Shown: piece by piece, positions 17,802 to 26,001 of the stretch | How positions within the stretch are numbered: the first letter of the stretch is position 1 | Layout of the letters: every line of letters starts with the position of its first letter | Origin: Halorubellus litoreus | GTDB taxonomy: Archaea > Halobacteriota > Halobacteria > Halobacteriales > Natrialbaceae | Direction: 5' to 3' | DNA length: 64,000 nucleotides | NCBI RefSeq assembly: GCF_037081675.1 | Contig: NZ_JAZAQL010000002.1 | Span: 868,001 to 932,000 of the forward strand | Translations under genes and position numbers: made by a program | Notes under the pieces: model-generated | Seen by the model: the letters and a program-made list of their open reading frames with translations, nothing else | The model's database searches: none | What the model was told of the DNA's origin: nothing

Positions 17802-18286
17802 CGGTCGACCGCCACGTCGGCCGCGACGGCGTCAAGCAGGCACGCAACGCGCTCGACAGGCGCCTCGCACCGCCGACGATAACCTTCCCCGACGACTGGA
17901 CCATGTCCACCGCCTGGGAGCGTGCGCAGCGCGCAGCCGCCATCTGCGCGCCCACCGGCCCGGCCGCCTTCCGCGTACTCATGGGGTACATCGACCACGA
18001 CGGCCACGGCGACGAGCACGAAGTCACCTTCACCATCTACGACGGCGACCTCATCGCAGATTGCTCGTGCGCCGGGTTCTCGCACTCACCACACCGCCAC
18101 TGGTGCGCCCACGTCGCTCGCCTCTGGTGGGAGTGGGTCCGCGACGACCTCGCCGTCACCGACCTCGACACCCGCCGCGTCCACACCTCGCCACCGTGGT
18201 GGCTCCGCGTCGACGACCACGACGCACCCACCCCGACCAGCGCGTCCCGTGGCGTCGCCCGCACCGACGGAGGTGAGCGTCGATGA
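17798..18286 (+). CDS. SWIM zinc-finger protein
   Basis: The protein has 162 residues from a GTG coupled to the preceding micro-gene. At about residues 88-107 it has the SWIM signature C-x-C-x(n)-C-x-H (DCSCAG, then WCAHVARL), after a beta-rich stretch (HEVTFTIYDGDLIA). SWIM domains bind DNA or proteins and are found with recombination factors and transposases, and as single-domain proteins on haloarchaeal mobile elements. The C-terminus is His/Thr/Pro-rich and probably disordered. It is likely an early gene of island B. Confidence 0.75.
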   Translation: MTVDRHVGRDGVKQARNALDRRLAPPTITFPDDWTMSTAWERAQRAAAICAPTGPAAFRVLMGYIDHDGHGDEHEVTFTIYDGDLIADCSCAGFSHSPHRHWCAHVARLWWEWVRDDLAVTDLDTRRVHTSPPWWLRVDDHDAPTPTSASRGVARTDGGERR

Positions 18287-18379
18287 CGCCACCCCACCAC
18301 CCACGAGGGCGGTCGGTCACGCGCAGGCGGAAAGTGCGCGCCCGCACACGAAGCCCGGACTCACCCACCCCAGGGGGTT

Positions 18380-18442
18380 CTATTAACGGATGCAATCCCC
18401 GCCGCCTTCCTGCTATTAGCACCCCCCGATTCGCTATTAACG
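18380..18442 (+). promoter_or_regulatory. Three CTATTA(A/G) repeats upstream of the RHH gene
   Basis: CTATTAACG occurs at 18380-18388 and 18434-18442, with the variant CTATTAGC at 18413-18420. All three lie within 80 bp of the start of a ribbon-helix-helix gene in otherwise GC-rich DNA. This looks like an operator array for autoregulation, overlapping or adjoining the promoter. Confidence 0.45.
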
Positions 18443-18455
18443 AGGTGGATGCCTG

Positions 18456-18899
18456 ATGGCGCGCCCCACCGACTCCGGCCCCGGCGCCACCGTCTCCGCC
18501 TCGTCGGTCCCGCAGAATCTCGTCGACGAGTTCGACGACTGGGTCGACCGCGGCGACCGCTTCGACTCTCGTAGCGAAGCCATCCGTGGCCTCATGCGCA
18601 ACGCCGTCGGCAGCACCCCCGAGTACGTCACCCCACTGGAGCCACCGCGGAACGAACGCCTCGCACGCGGCTACAAGCGCCTCTGCAAGGCCGCGAACAG
18701 GAACGGCGTCGTGCGTCGGGACTCCGCTCGAAAAGCCTGCTCGAACGGTCCACAGAACCTCAGCAAGCAAGAGGTGGACGCGCTCGTTCTCAAACCGCTC
18801 GACCGCCGCGGCTACATCACGCTCCAATCCAACGTCTACGGCGACTCCGCCTGGAAGATCGTCGGCTGGGAGACCGATGGGGAGGGGATCAACCGATGA
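18456..18899 (+). CDS. Ribbon-helix-helix regulator
   Basis: The protein has 147 residues. Residues 12-48 fit a CopG/NikR-type RHH domain: a beta strand (ATVSASSVPQNL), helix 1 (VDEFDDWVDRG) and helix 2 after DSRSEAIRGLMRNAV. The remainder looks like a winged-helix module (NLSKQEVDALVLKPLDRRGYITLQ). Such RHH-wHTH proteins are typical repressors of haloarchaeal proviruses. Three CTATTA(A/G) repeats precede it. Confidence 0.7.
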   Translation: MARPTDSGPGATVSASSVPQNLVDEFDDWVDRGDRFDSRSEAIRGLMRNAVGSTPEYVTPLEPPRNERLARGYKRLCKAANRNGVVRRDSARKACSNGPQNLSKQEVDALVLKPLDRRGYITLQSNVYGDSAWKIVGWETDGEGINR

Positions 18900-18969
18900 T
18901 ACGTCTGTGAGCGGTCTATATCATCCTCACTCTTATATACTGAGAAATAAGTATTCAAATGAGTTGAAT

Positions 18970-19251
18970 ATGGAGGCCCGATTCAAAACAAAAGACGGCG
19001 AGCAAATATATCGAACTGGCTTATCTGAAATAGTAAGTGGAGAGGACGGCATATATCTAGCCTTTGGTGAAACAGGTGGTGGAACTGCCGGAAGCCAAGT
19101 ACTAACCGGTGATGGAGAGTTCCTCGAAGGTGCCGAGATTGAGGTCGTTAAGCCTGAAAAGGGCCAGTCGATTGAGGAGCAGGATAATCTCGTTAAGCAA
19201 TTCCAAGAGGATCCCGAAGCATTCAACCAGAAATACGAGGAGGGTAATTAA
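18970..19251 (+). CDS. Hypothetical protein
   Basis: The protein has 93 residues from the ATG at 18970, preceded by an AT-rich stretch that may hold a promoter. It is beta-rich with a Gly turn (FGETGGGTAGSQVL) and ends with a charged helix (EEQDNLVKQFQEDPEAFNQK). The lower GC content contrasts with the upstream gene. No family is recognised. It is probably island B cargo. Confidence 0.5.
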   Translation: MEARFKTKDGEQIYRTGLSEIVSGEDGIYLAFGETGGGTAGSQVLTGDGEFLEGAEIEVVKPEKGQSIEEQDNLVKQFQEDPEAFNQKYEEGN

Positions 19252-19331
19252 TAAACAAGACAATTATAATTCAACGTAATGGGGCCGATCGCTTGAGTGA
19301 GCTATATTACCCCATCTTGTGATTAAGACAT

Positions 19332-19719
19332 ATGGTCGGAACGTATGGTGACGAGGTTCACGAGGAATATTTACAGATTTATTCGCAGATTGTATCTGAA
19401 ACCCGGCAATCCGTTAAAGAGGAACACGGGGGGGGACGCACTCGATAATCCCAAACGGGTGTGGAGGGCAGCTCAGAGCGCACCCTCCTATATGGAAAAT
19501 AATGACTTGGAAGGAATTCTGAGGCTATCGGACACCATCTACTCCGAGTTTGCCCGCGAAGTGGATTGGAGTTCCTGTATTCAACGAATCAAACAGTTCG
19601 AATCCCCAAGCGGAAGTAACATTGCTGAGTATCTGCCAGCAGACTACGTGAGAGGAGCAGGAGAAGAGATGATTCTTCATGCGATTACATACGATATCAC
19701 GGGACAGGGGCGGTCGTGA
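19332..19719 (+). pseudogene. Hypothetical protein split at a poly-G tract
   Basis: The ATG at 19332 opens a natural-looking helical frame (EVHEEYLQIYSQIVSETRQS) that runs into a run of eight G at about 19428-19435 and stops soon after. Removing one G would join it to the second frame (DALDNPKRVWRAAQSAPSYM to the TGA at 19719), giving 128 residues without a recognised domain. The alternative start at 19345 in the second frame gives an Arg-rich, less natural N-terminus. This is either a sequencing slip, a mutation or a slippery, phase-variable gene. Confidence 0.5.
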
Positions 19720-19981
19720 TTTCTGTTCCAGTTCCACAAGAGAACATTCAGCTGGACGCTTGACGTGAAGTGTCCCCAAAATTACAGTGTGCATCTCAGA
19801 CGGTGATTCTGAGAAGCCCGAGAAATAATGACTCTATTGATAACTAGCGTGTCTGTATCTACCAATTCTTGATTGTCATCGAGATGGGGCAAGGAACATT
19901 CATTCTTTCACCTGCCGCCAGGGGAACAGGCTGCTCACTGCATACGGGAACTGACCGAAAAGAGTAGCGCCCACTCAGTTC

Positions 19982-20149
19982 CTATTTCTCGTCGGTCTCC
20001 TCGGCGTCCGAGGCGACAGATTTCACAGGTGGCTTGTACGGGAGTTTCGCCACGAAATGCCGCCCCAACCCTCGTAGGCGTTCCATCGCGAACTGGAACG
20101 GCACGAGCAGCCCCATCACGAACGCCAGCAGGAGTGTCGCCTCTACCAT
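19982..20149 (-). CDS. Small membrane protein at the end of the virion operon
   Basis: The protein has 55 residues. It has one N-terminal membrane helix (TLLLAFVMGLLVPFQFAM), then a basic segment (ERLRGLGRHFVAKLPYK) and an acidic tail. Its start overlaps the stop of the spike-like gene by 7 bp, so it is the last coupled gene of the leftward operon. It could be a minor virion membrane protein or a lysis/egress factor; the sequence does not decide. Confidence 0.6.
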   Translation of the reverse strand: MVEATLLLAFVMGLLVPFQFAMERLRGLGRHFVAKLPYKPPVKSVASDAEETDEK

Positions 20150-21273
20150 TCGTGTGCGAACACTCCCGACGACGTCGCCGTGAACACCTCTCCGTTGTCC
20201 GGGATGATGCCGTAGTACCCGTCTTGGAGCGGGTTCTCGTGGGTCCAGATGTTCGACCCGTCCGTCGCCTCCAACGCCTCCAGGCTGTACGAGCCGGTTC
20301 CGACCAGGAGCTTCCCGCCGTCGACGGTTCGGGGGTAGTAGAAGTACCTGCTCGTGTCCGCCCACAGTTGTGTGCCGTCGTCCTGGCGGTACGCCGCCAT
20401 CCCGGCGCCCCCGCCGGTCACGTACAGCGAGCCCGCCCAGAACGCGATGCTGTACAGTCCCTGACCGAACGGCTGAGCCGTCCACGCCTCCGTCATGTCG
20501 CGCTTATCGATGGCGTACAGCTCCTGCGTCGACCCGTCGTTGTCCCGGATCGCGAACAGCAGGTCGCCATGCCCGGGGTAGGCGATTCCCTCCCAGCGGT
20601 TCGCGTTGTTCAGACTGTAGGATGCTACCACGTTGCCGGTCGTGGCGTCGAGCTTCGAGATGACGCCGTTGTTCTGGTCAGACGCGTAGTAGTACCCCTC
20701 GGTGTCGTGGGTGGCGAACACGTCGACGTCGAACCCAACAGACTTGTCGAACCGAATGCGGCCGGTCTCCACGTCGAACGACAGCACGCGCTGGTCGGCT
20801 CCGTCCCCGACGTAGAGCGCGCCGTGGGCGAGCGTCTGCGGGTTCGCTGCGCTGAGGTTCAACCCGGTCTGTTCCCATTCGAGTGTGAGGTCGTCGGTGT
20901 TGTAGGCTCTCACGTAGGAGTTCGCACACACCACGCAGAGGTCGGTGTCCTCGGTGAGGAAGAACCCCGCTTCGTCGTTCTGGTCGGCGGTGGCTTCGAC
21001 GGTTCCGTTGGCCTTCGAGATGCGTGCGAGCGTGCCCGTACCCCCGAAGTTCTGGGCTTGGGCGATGATAGCCTCCTCGGTGGCCAGGGGTTGCCGGTAG
21101 ATACCCGAGGGGACCCACGAGGTCGCGCGCCACTTCTCGGCTGCGGGGGCACTATCCGGGAGGCGGAACGGTGAGGGCTGGCCGATGAACCGACCCATGC
21201 CGAAGCGCCGGATCTTGGTGTTTGCCGGCTTCGGCGGCGTGTAGGTGTCGATACGCTGGCCGAACCCCGTCAC
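20143..21273 (-). CDS. Beta-propeller-like protein, probable virion spike
   Basis: I use the GTG at 21273, which overlaps the preceding stop as GTGA; an upstream GTG at 21291 is possible. The 376 residues hold repeated PQQ/YVTN-type beta blades (DLCVVCANSYVRAYNTDD; TLAHGALYVGDGADQRVL; GSLYVTGGGAGMAAYRQDDG; GKLLVGTGSYSLEALEATDG), about six or seven copies. There is no signal peptide. The position after the capsid and membrane genes is where SH1-group viruses encode their spike proteins, so host recognition at the vertices is the likely role. Confidence 0.6.
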   Translation of the reverse strand: MTGFGQRIDTYTPPKPANTKIRRFGMGRFIGQPSPFRLPDSAPAAEKWRATSWVPSGIYRQPLATEEAIIAQAQNFGGTGTLARISKANGTVEATADQNDEAGFFLTEDTDLCVVCANSYVRAYNTDDLTLEWEQTGLNLSAANPQTLAHGALYVGDGADQRVLSFDVETGRIRFDKSVGFDVDVFATHDTEGYYYASDQNNGVISKLDATTGNVVASYSLNNANRWEGIAYPGHGDLLFAIRDNDGSTQELYAIDKRDMTEAWTAQPFGQGLYSIAFWAGSLYVTGGGAGMAAYRQDDGTQLWADTSRYFYYPRTVDGGKLLVGTGSYSLEALEATDGSNIWTHENPLQDGYYGIIPDNGEVFTATSSGVFAHEW

Positions 21274-21752
21274 GGCCAGGCCTCCACCCACACCGTCGGG
21301 TCACTCGTCGCCGAATCCGCCCGCACGACGCCCATCGTCTGGGTCTCCACGGGGATGTCCTCGGCGTGCTTGTCCTGCTTGCGGTACTCGATGACCCGGT
21401 TCGAGGTCGCCTCCGGCTTGAACGCCACCTCGATGGAGTCACTGAACCGGAGATCGACCGTCGACGCCTCGAACCCGAAGTCCAGGCGCCCTTGGTCGTC
21501 GCTCAAATTCTCCGGCGGGCCGCTCTGGGTGACAGTGAACTTCTGGACGTAGTACTGCGTCCCACTGTCCTCGTCGGTGTACTCGCTACTGGCGTCGTCC
21601 AGCGCCTCGATGAGGTCTTGCTCGCGTTGCTCCAGCAGTATCGCGAGCAGGAGCCGGTCAGTGTCGCTCTTGAAGATGTCTTCAATCCACGAGTTCGCAC
21701 CGACACCGTACTCGCCGAGGAGCTGCTCGACGCGGGAGTTTGGCCCCGGCAT
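21270..21752 (-). CDS. Virion-associated protein candidate
   Basis: The protein has 160 residues. Its ATG overlaps the upstream stop as TGATG, and its own stop overlaps the spike gene. The N-terminal half is helical (RVEQLLGEYGVGANSWIEDIF, LLLAILLEQREQDLIEAL) and the C-terminal half beta-rich (QYYVQKFTVTQSG, STVDLRFSDSIEVAFKPEAT). This suits a spike-base or minor capsid protein in the SH1 VP9-like position. I do not recognise it by sequence. Confidence 0.5.
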   Translation of the reverse strand: MPGPNSRVEQLLGEYGVGANSWIEDIFKSDTDRLLLAILLEQREQDLIEALDDASSEYTDEDSGTQYYVQKFTVTQSGPPENLSDDQGRLDFGFEASTVDLRFSDSIEVAFKPEATSNRVIEYRKQDKHAEDIPVETQTMGVVRADSATSDPTVWVEAWP

Positions 21753-21991
21753 CACGTCTCACCTCGCCGGTCGTCCAGGCGTTCGACGCGCGGTATCAGC
21801 CCCTCGCGGTACGTGTCCTCGCCCGTGATGTACTGGCGGTTGCGCTGCGAGCGCGTCTTGTTCTTCTCAGACCGCTCCTCGTTCCGGTCCACCTTCTGCT
21901 TGACCGACCCGAGGTAGCGCGCGGCCTGGGTCGCTGCGCCAGCCGTGACGATAGCGCTCGCTCCGACAGCCCAGTCCAGCAACGGCGTCAC
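21752..21991 (-). CDS. Small membrane protein with basic coiled coil
   Basis: The protein has 79 residues from a GTG overlapping the upstream TGA. It has one membrane segment (LLDWAVGASAIVTAGAATQAA) and then a highly charged helix (VKQKVDRNEERSEKNKTRSQ). The layout suits a minor protein of the internal virion membrane, with the basic part facing DNA or the capsid. It is coupled at both ends. Confidence 0.55.
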   Translation of the reverse strand: MTPLLDWAVGASAIVTAGAATQAARYLGSVKQKVDRNEERSEKNKTRSQRNRQYITGEDTYREGLIPRVERLDDRRGET

Positions 21992-22479
21992 GACCCACCA
22001 CCCCCGGCGGCGCCGGCTGCAGCGGACGCACCGCCGGTCGCGTACAGGCCGAGCCCGTCCGCCATGGGGTCGTGGAACAGCCACGCGACGCCAGCGAGCG
22101 CGACGAACAGCATCCACCACTGGAACCAGTCGCCGAGCGCACTCTGGCCGACTTCGGTGACCGCGCCCGTGTAGCCGCCTGCGGCCCAGGCGACGCCATC
22201 CGTGACGGCCGACCCCGCTTGCCCGGCGACTTCGCCCGCACCCTCGAGGATGCCGCCACCGGGTTCGTCGTCGAAGGTGCGCGCGAACGCTTCGTCGGTT
22301 GACCCCGCCAGGTGGTCGAGCGTGCCAGCGGCGCCGTCGACGAGCCCACCGCCCCCCTCGTCGTCGAAGGACCGCGCGAACGCCTCGTCGACGTTCCCAG
22401 CGGCCTGGTCGGCCGCGCCCGCCGCCGCGTCGTAGGCGTCGCCCGCCGCACTCGTGAGCCCGCCGATGAGGTCGGGCAT
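21988..22479 (-). CDS. Gly/Ala-rich virion membrane protein candidate
   Basis: The protein has 163 residues. It has two related segments, each with FDDE and a Gly-rich run (DEAFARSFDDEGGGG and DEAFARTFDDEPGGG), which indicates an internal duplication of about 40 residues. A C-terminal hydrophobic region (WFQWWMLFVALAGVAWLF) precedes a Gly/Ala tail. Gly-rich membrane proteins at this place are usual in SH1-group virions. It overlaps the next gene by 4 bp. Confidence 0.55.
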   Translation of the reverse strand: MPDLIGGLTSAAGDAYDAAAGAADQAAGNVDEAFARSFDDEGGGGLVDGAAGTLDHLAGSTDEAFARTFDDEPGGGILEGAGEVAGQAGSAVTDGVAWAAGGYTGAVTEVGQSALGDWFQWWMLFVALAGVAWLFHDPMADGLGLYATGGASAAAGAAGGGGS

Positions 22480-22480
22480 C

Positions 22481-23014
22481 TCAGCTCACCCCCCACACGA
22501 GCGCGCTAACGAGCACGACCGCCGCGATGAGGAGCTGGTCGACCGGGAGCGCGCCCGTCGACGCGTCGTTCGGCGTGGTCGCGCCTGAGGGTTCGTTCCC
22601 GAACTCGTCGCCGGAGACGTCGCTGACCGCCTCGCCACTCCCGACGTCCTCTATCTCGTCGGGGTCGCCGAAGGCACGTCCTTGGGTGGCGTCTTCGGCG
22701 GCCTGTTCGGCCTGCTCGACCGTGCTGGTCGACGTTTCCGGGCCGAACGAACCGAGGTTGACGTCGTCCTCGGTGCCGACGTCACTGGTGTTGTTGCCGG
22801 GGGTGCCGCCGGAGGCGTCGCCGATAGTCTCCATGGCGCGCCCGGTGTCGCTGTCGATACCGAGGTTCAGGTTCCCCGACCCGATGGACTCGTACAGCGG
22901 CGTGTCCGACGTCTGCGTCTCGGGTTCGTCGTCGGCGGCGTCCTCAACGTCGTCGGTCTTGTCGCGGAGGCGCGTGCCACCGCCGCTGTAACCGCCGCCC
23001 GCGATGACGGCCAT
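22481..23014 (-). CDS. Acidic, C-terminally anchored virion protein candidate
   Basis: The protein has 177 residues. After a Gly-rich start (AVIAGGGYSGGGTRLRDK) comes a long acidic, low-complexity Asp/Glu/Ser/Thr region. It ends in a single C-terminal membrane helix (LLIAAVVLVSALVWGVS). The topology suits a protein anchored in the viral membrane. It is coupled to the upstream gene by TGATG. No homology is recognised. Confidence 0.55.
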   Translation of the reverse strand: MAVIAGGGYSGGGTRLRDKTDDVEDAADDEPETQTSDTPLYESIGSGNLNLGIDSDTGRAMETIGDASGGTPGNNTSDVGTEDDVNLGSFGPETSTSTVEQAEQAAEDATQGRAFGDPDEIEDVGSGEAVSDVSGDEFGNEPSGATTPNDASTGALPVDQLLIAAVVLVSALVWGVS

Positions 23015-23232
23015 CAGTCGCTCACCTCCAGGTAGAGGGCGACCATGGTGCCGAGTGCGTTGGCGATGACGGCGATCGCGAGCAGTTCCTCCATCGTCAG
23101 GGAGACGCTGCCGAGTCGGACGGCTTCGCGCTGGGCGACGGGCTGGCCGGTGTCGCGGCCGGTCGCGGGGTCGACGCTCGTCGCGGTGGCGTAGGCGGAC
23201 CCCCGCGTGTTGGAGTTGAGGCCGCCCTGCAT
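23014..23232 (-). CDS. Small single-TM virion protein candidate
   Basis: The protein has 72 residues: a polar N-terminus (NSNTRGSAYATATSVDPATG) and a C-terminal membrane helix (ELLAIAVIANALGTMVALYL). Its place just after the large capsid gene corresponds to that of a small protein in SH1-like viruses. It is the only gene near here with a 4-bp gap rather than an overlap to its upstream neighbour. Confidence 0.55.
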   Translation of the reverse strand: MQGGLNSNTRGSAYATATSVDPATGRDTGQPVAQREAVRLGSVSLTMEELLAIAVIANALGTMVALYLEVSD

Positions 23233-23236
23233 GGTG

Positions 23237-23965
23237 TTAGCTCAGCCCCGCGATGTCGGCCTTGACGGCGTCCTTGAGGCCGCGGATGCGCTCCTCGGTC
23301 TGTGCCTTCGGGATCGACACCAGCGCGTTCGTCGCGGTCGTCCCGCGCGTCGACTCCTCGAACGCGACCGGGTACGGCGCCTTGACGACCATCTGGATCT
23401 GCCACTTCCGCGGCACCGTGTCGTGGAGCTGGCTCCGCCCGAGGTCGAAGCTCAGGGGGTCCTTGGACTGGTCGCGAGTGTGCGCCATCACGGTGGGCAT
23501 CTCGAACAGCGGCTGTTCGATGGTCGCCCCACCGCCCGGCGCGACCTTCTTGAACTCGACGCTCGCGGGGTCCCGCGGGATGTAGTAGACATCGAGCGTG
23601 GTGCCGGTGTTCGCGCTGGTGTAGTCGAACGTGTCGCCGGCGTAGTCGATGCTGTCGGGCTGGACGGGGGTTCCGTCGTCGTAGAGCACGAGCGACACCG
23701 TCGCCGGCGTGTCCAGCAGGTTGTGCGAGAGGTTGAACGTCTCCGTGTTGTCCGCGGTGCCGTCGACGCTGAAGGTCTCGTGAGCGGGTACTGCGAGGTC
23801 GAACTCGCGGTCCTCGCGGATGCGCAGCGGCCGCGGCGCCTCGTAGGTGGCGACGACCGATTCCTCGCCGGTCGTGTTCGTCGAGAACGCCCAGTCGCCG
23901 CGCTTGATGGTTCCCGGCTGGTACGAGACGTTCTGGAGGCGCTGCTTGATTTTCTGGACGGACAT
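23237..23965 (-). CDS. Major capsid protein candidate, VP4-like (large)
   Basis: The protein has 242 residues, close to the 230-odd of the large capsid protein of SH1-group viruses. It is beta-rich throughout (RPLRIREDREFDLAVPAHETF, TPATVSLVLYDDG, TTLDVYYIPRD, KWQIQMVVKAPYPVAF), as expected for a single vertical jelly-roll with an added domain. The helical C-terminus is ERIRGLKDAVKADIAG. It directly follows the second, smaller capsid-like gene with a TGATG overlap. Identity rests on size, fold-like pattern and order next to the ATPase, not on a search. Confidence 0.6.
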   Translation of the reverse strand: MSVQKIKQRLQNVSYQPGTIKRGDWAFSTNTTGEESVVATYEAPRPLRIREDREFDLAVPAHETFSVDGTADNTETFNLSHNLLDTPATVSLVLYDDGTPVQPDSIDYAGDTFDYTSANTGTTLDVYYIPRDPASVEFKKVAPGGGATIEQPLFEMPTVMAHTRDQSKDPLSFDLGRSQLHDTVPRKWQIQMVVKAPYPVAFEESTRGTTATNALVSIPKAQTEERIRGLKDAVKADIAGLS

Positions 23966-24459
23966 CAGTCGATGTCCACCTCGTCGACGGCGTCGCTGTC
24001 GACGTAGATCTCGCTCTTGGAGTGGTCGATGGCGACCGAGGAGTCGAGCAGGAGGTACGCCTTGTCGATGTCACGGATCTCCAGGGTGTCGTCCTTGAGT
24101 TCGTGCTTGACGGCGTCGACGTTCTCGCGGTCCTGCTGTTGGCTGACGTCCTTCTTGTGGTACGACCGGATGTTCGAGAACGGGATGCTGACGACCTGCC
24201 AGTTGTCGCTGGTCGGACGCTCGTAGGCGATGGCGACCCGCGTGTCGACGGGAAGGTCGTCGCCGTTCTGGTCCTTGAGGTCGGCGTAGATCGGGAAGCC
24301 CGTCGGCTTCTGGCCGACGTCGACCGCGTTCTTCAGGACGAGCCCGACACCGTCGTCGGGCTGGATCTCGAGCACCGGGTCGAACTGGCCGGTCGTGTTC
24401 GACAGCGTCGTCACGTAGTCGCCGGTGGTGCCCTGCGCGGCGTAGAGGGATTCACCCAT
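23965..24459 (-). CDS. Major capsid protein candidate, VP7-like (small)
   Basis: The protein has 164 residues and is beta-rich (FDPVLEIQPDDGVGLVLKNA, DLPVDTRVAIAYERPTSDNW, QVVSIPFSNIRSY), ending in an acidic strand-rich stretch (KAYLLLDSSVAIDHS). The pairing of a ~165-185-residue and a ~235-residue capsid protein in this order is the hallmark of SH1/SNJ1-group viruses, whose shells use two single jelly-roll proteins. It is coupled to both neighbours by TGATG. Confidence 0.6.
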   Translation of the reverse strand: MGESLYAAQGTTGDYVTTLSNTTGQFDPVLEIQPDDGVGLVLKNAVDVGQKPTGFPIYADLKDQNGDDLPVDTRVAIAYERPTSDNWQVVSIPFSNIRSYHKKDVSQQQDRENVDAVKHELKDDTLEIRDIDKAYLLLDSSVAIDHSKSEIYVDSDAVDEVDID

Positions 24460-24749
24460 CAGTTACCACCCACCTGCGTGACCTTGCGCTTGAGACCGGC
24501 GCGCTGGGCGAGCGCGTCGATGGTGTAGAGCCCGGAGCCGACCGAGACCATGCGGCGGCCGCCGTACTCGCCGGCGGCGACCCCGACGAGGCCGTACGCC
24601 TCGTTCGGGACGTCGAACGGCATCGAGCCCTCCAGTACGTTCGCGCCAACCATCGGGCCGGCGTAGCCAGCCGCCACCTCGGCGGCGTCCATCCAAGTTT
24701 CGTCGTCGGCGAGCGTCTGGAACGCATCGCCGAAATTCATGCTTGCCAT
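24459..24749 (-). CDS. Small Gly/Ala-rich membrane protein (VP12-like position)
   Basis: The protein has 96 residues from the ATG at 24749. It has weakly hydrophobic Gly/Ala/Val helices (EVAAGYAGPMVGANVLEG, EAYGLVGVAAGEYGG) and a basic C-terminus (RAGLKRKV). In SH1-like genomes a small membrane protein gene precedes the two capsid genes, as here. It follows an AT-rich inserted gene rather than the ATPase directly. Confidence 0.5.
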   Translation of the reverse strand: MASMNFGDAFQTLADDETWMDAAEVAAGYAGPMVGANVLEGSMPFDVPNEAYGLVGVAAGEYGGRRMVSVGSGLYTIDALAQRAGLKRKVTQVGGN

Positions 24750-24873
24750 GTCGCATGTCACGGCTGTTTCTACGGTGACAAAATACACCGAGTCAAGAAC
24801 TGCTCCGAATGCCTGCTATTGACGCTCAAAATGCGGAATTGCCTTGGACAGAGAAATTTTATGAAATGGTGAT

Positions 24874-25944
24874 TTAGCGCCCACCGACGAATTCTATCGG
24901 TTCAGCGATTGCTACACCTCCATTGTTTTTCTTGAATCCTCCGTCCTCTCCCTCGAGCACTTCAACAAACACCCAATCTGATGAATCAACGTCTCGTATT
25001 ACGAACTCCTTCATCTCTTTCGTTTCCACCAAAGAGCCAGCACCCCTTGCCCGATTTTTGGAAGAGACGGTGGTTGAGGTTGGTCTCATCCAAAGGTGCT
25101 TTCCTACTAATTCACTAAGTGATGCAAGCCCTCGATGACCCTTGTTATAGGGACGGATGTCGTAATTTTCTATATAAATAAAACACTTACGTAACAGTTC
25201 AGTCCAATTAGAGACGTTAAACCCCAGACCAGACTTCAAGGTATCTGATTTTATCGCCTCCTTATGGTTCTCCTCAGGTTCGCTCCAATTCTCACCTGAG
25301 TCTCCTGCTGAAGAGTCCCATCTAGTAATATAGCCATCATAAACAGCAAACGATATCGACTCATCCGGATATTCCACGGTACCACTAAATCCGGAGGATG
25401 AATCAGGTTTCCATCGGTCGTCAGATATCGTCAGGGAGATGTCCTCTTCTATCGAAAATTCATAAATTATTGAGTTCGCATTCGTTGACACCCAAAGTAA
25501 TTCGTAAGGGACGTTTTGAAACGCCTGAATGGAGTATAGAGCGTGATTATGGTCGGTGCGGGAGATGCTTTGAATTATTCGATTAACTTCCTCACTACTT
25601 TTTGAGAAGCCAGTTTGTTCCGCGATTGCTCCCCTGACTAAATCAGGATTTGAGAGATTTCGCTTCAAGGAATATTTCTCAAGCACTTGCTTTTCTTTCT
25701 CACTGAGACCCCCGCTTTCGGTATTCGGTTCCTGATAGTCCACTCCTGACTTCTTGGTATAAATGTCTCCACGGTCGCGAAGCTGGCTAATCATCTCCCA
25801 AGAAACGGTCGACCCATCCGAGTAACCGATTTCCTCAAATATGGTTGCAGCCCTTCCCGTAACCTGAAATGTTACGACCGATTGACCGATATTCGCATGG
25901 ATATAGTAACCTCTCTTGTTAGCGTAGCGTTTGAGAGTTGGCAT
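24874..25944 (-). CDS. AT-rich inserted gene of unknown function (moron candidate)
   Basis: The 356-residue protein has base and codon use unlike the genes around it: many A/T-ending codons and a Ser/Asn/Lys/Ile-rich product. It has no membrane segment or signal. The N-terminus is basic (MPTLKRYANKRGYYIHAN). The middle alternates helices (EVNRIIQSISRTDHNHALYS) and strands (SIIYEFSIEEDISLTISDD). The C-terminus ends KEFVIRDVDSSDWVFVEVLE. It lies between the ATPase/RHH genes and the capsid genes on the same strand, with 57 bp upstream and about 125 bp downstream. This looks like a late acquisition carried by the provirus, possibly a superinfection-exclusion or defence gene; that role is inference. 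Confidence 0.6.
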   Translation of the reverse strand: MPTLKRYANKRGYYIHANIGQSVVTFQVTGRAATIFEEIGYSDGSTVSWEMISQLRDRGDIYTKKSGVDYQEPNTESGGLSEKEKQVLEKYSLKRNLSNPDLVRGAIAEQTGFSKSSEEVNRIIQSISRTDHNHALYSIQAFQNVPYELLWVSTNANSIIYEFSIEEDISLTISDDRWKPDSSSGFSGTVEYPDESISFAVYDGYITRWDSSAGDSGENWSEPEENHKEAIKSDTLKSGLGFNVSNWTELLRKCFIYIENYDIRPYNKGHRGLASLSELVGKHLWMRPTSTTVSSKNRARGAGSLVETKEMKEFVIRDVDSSDWVFVEVLEGEDGGFKKNNGGVAIAEPIEFVGGR

Positions 25945-26001
25945 CTATTAAGATTGGTGAATGGAGAAGATGTGAAATTTATGGCCAGAAATCGAGTAGG
26001 G

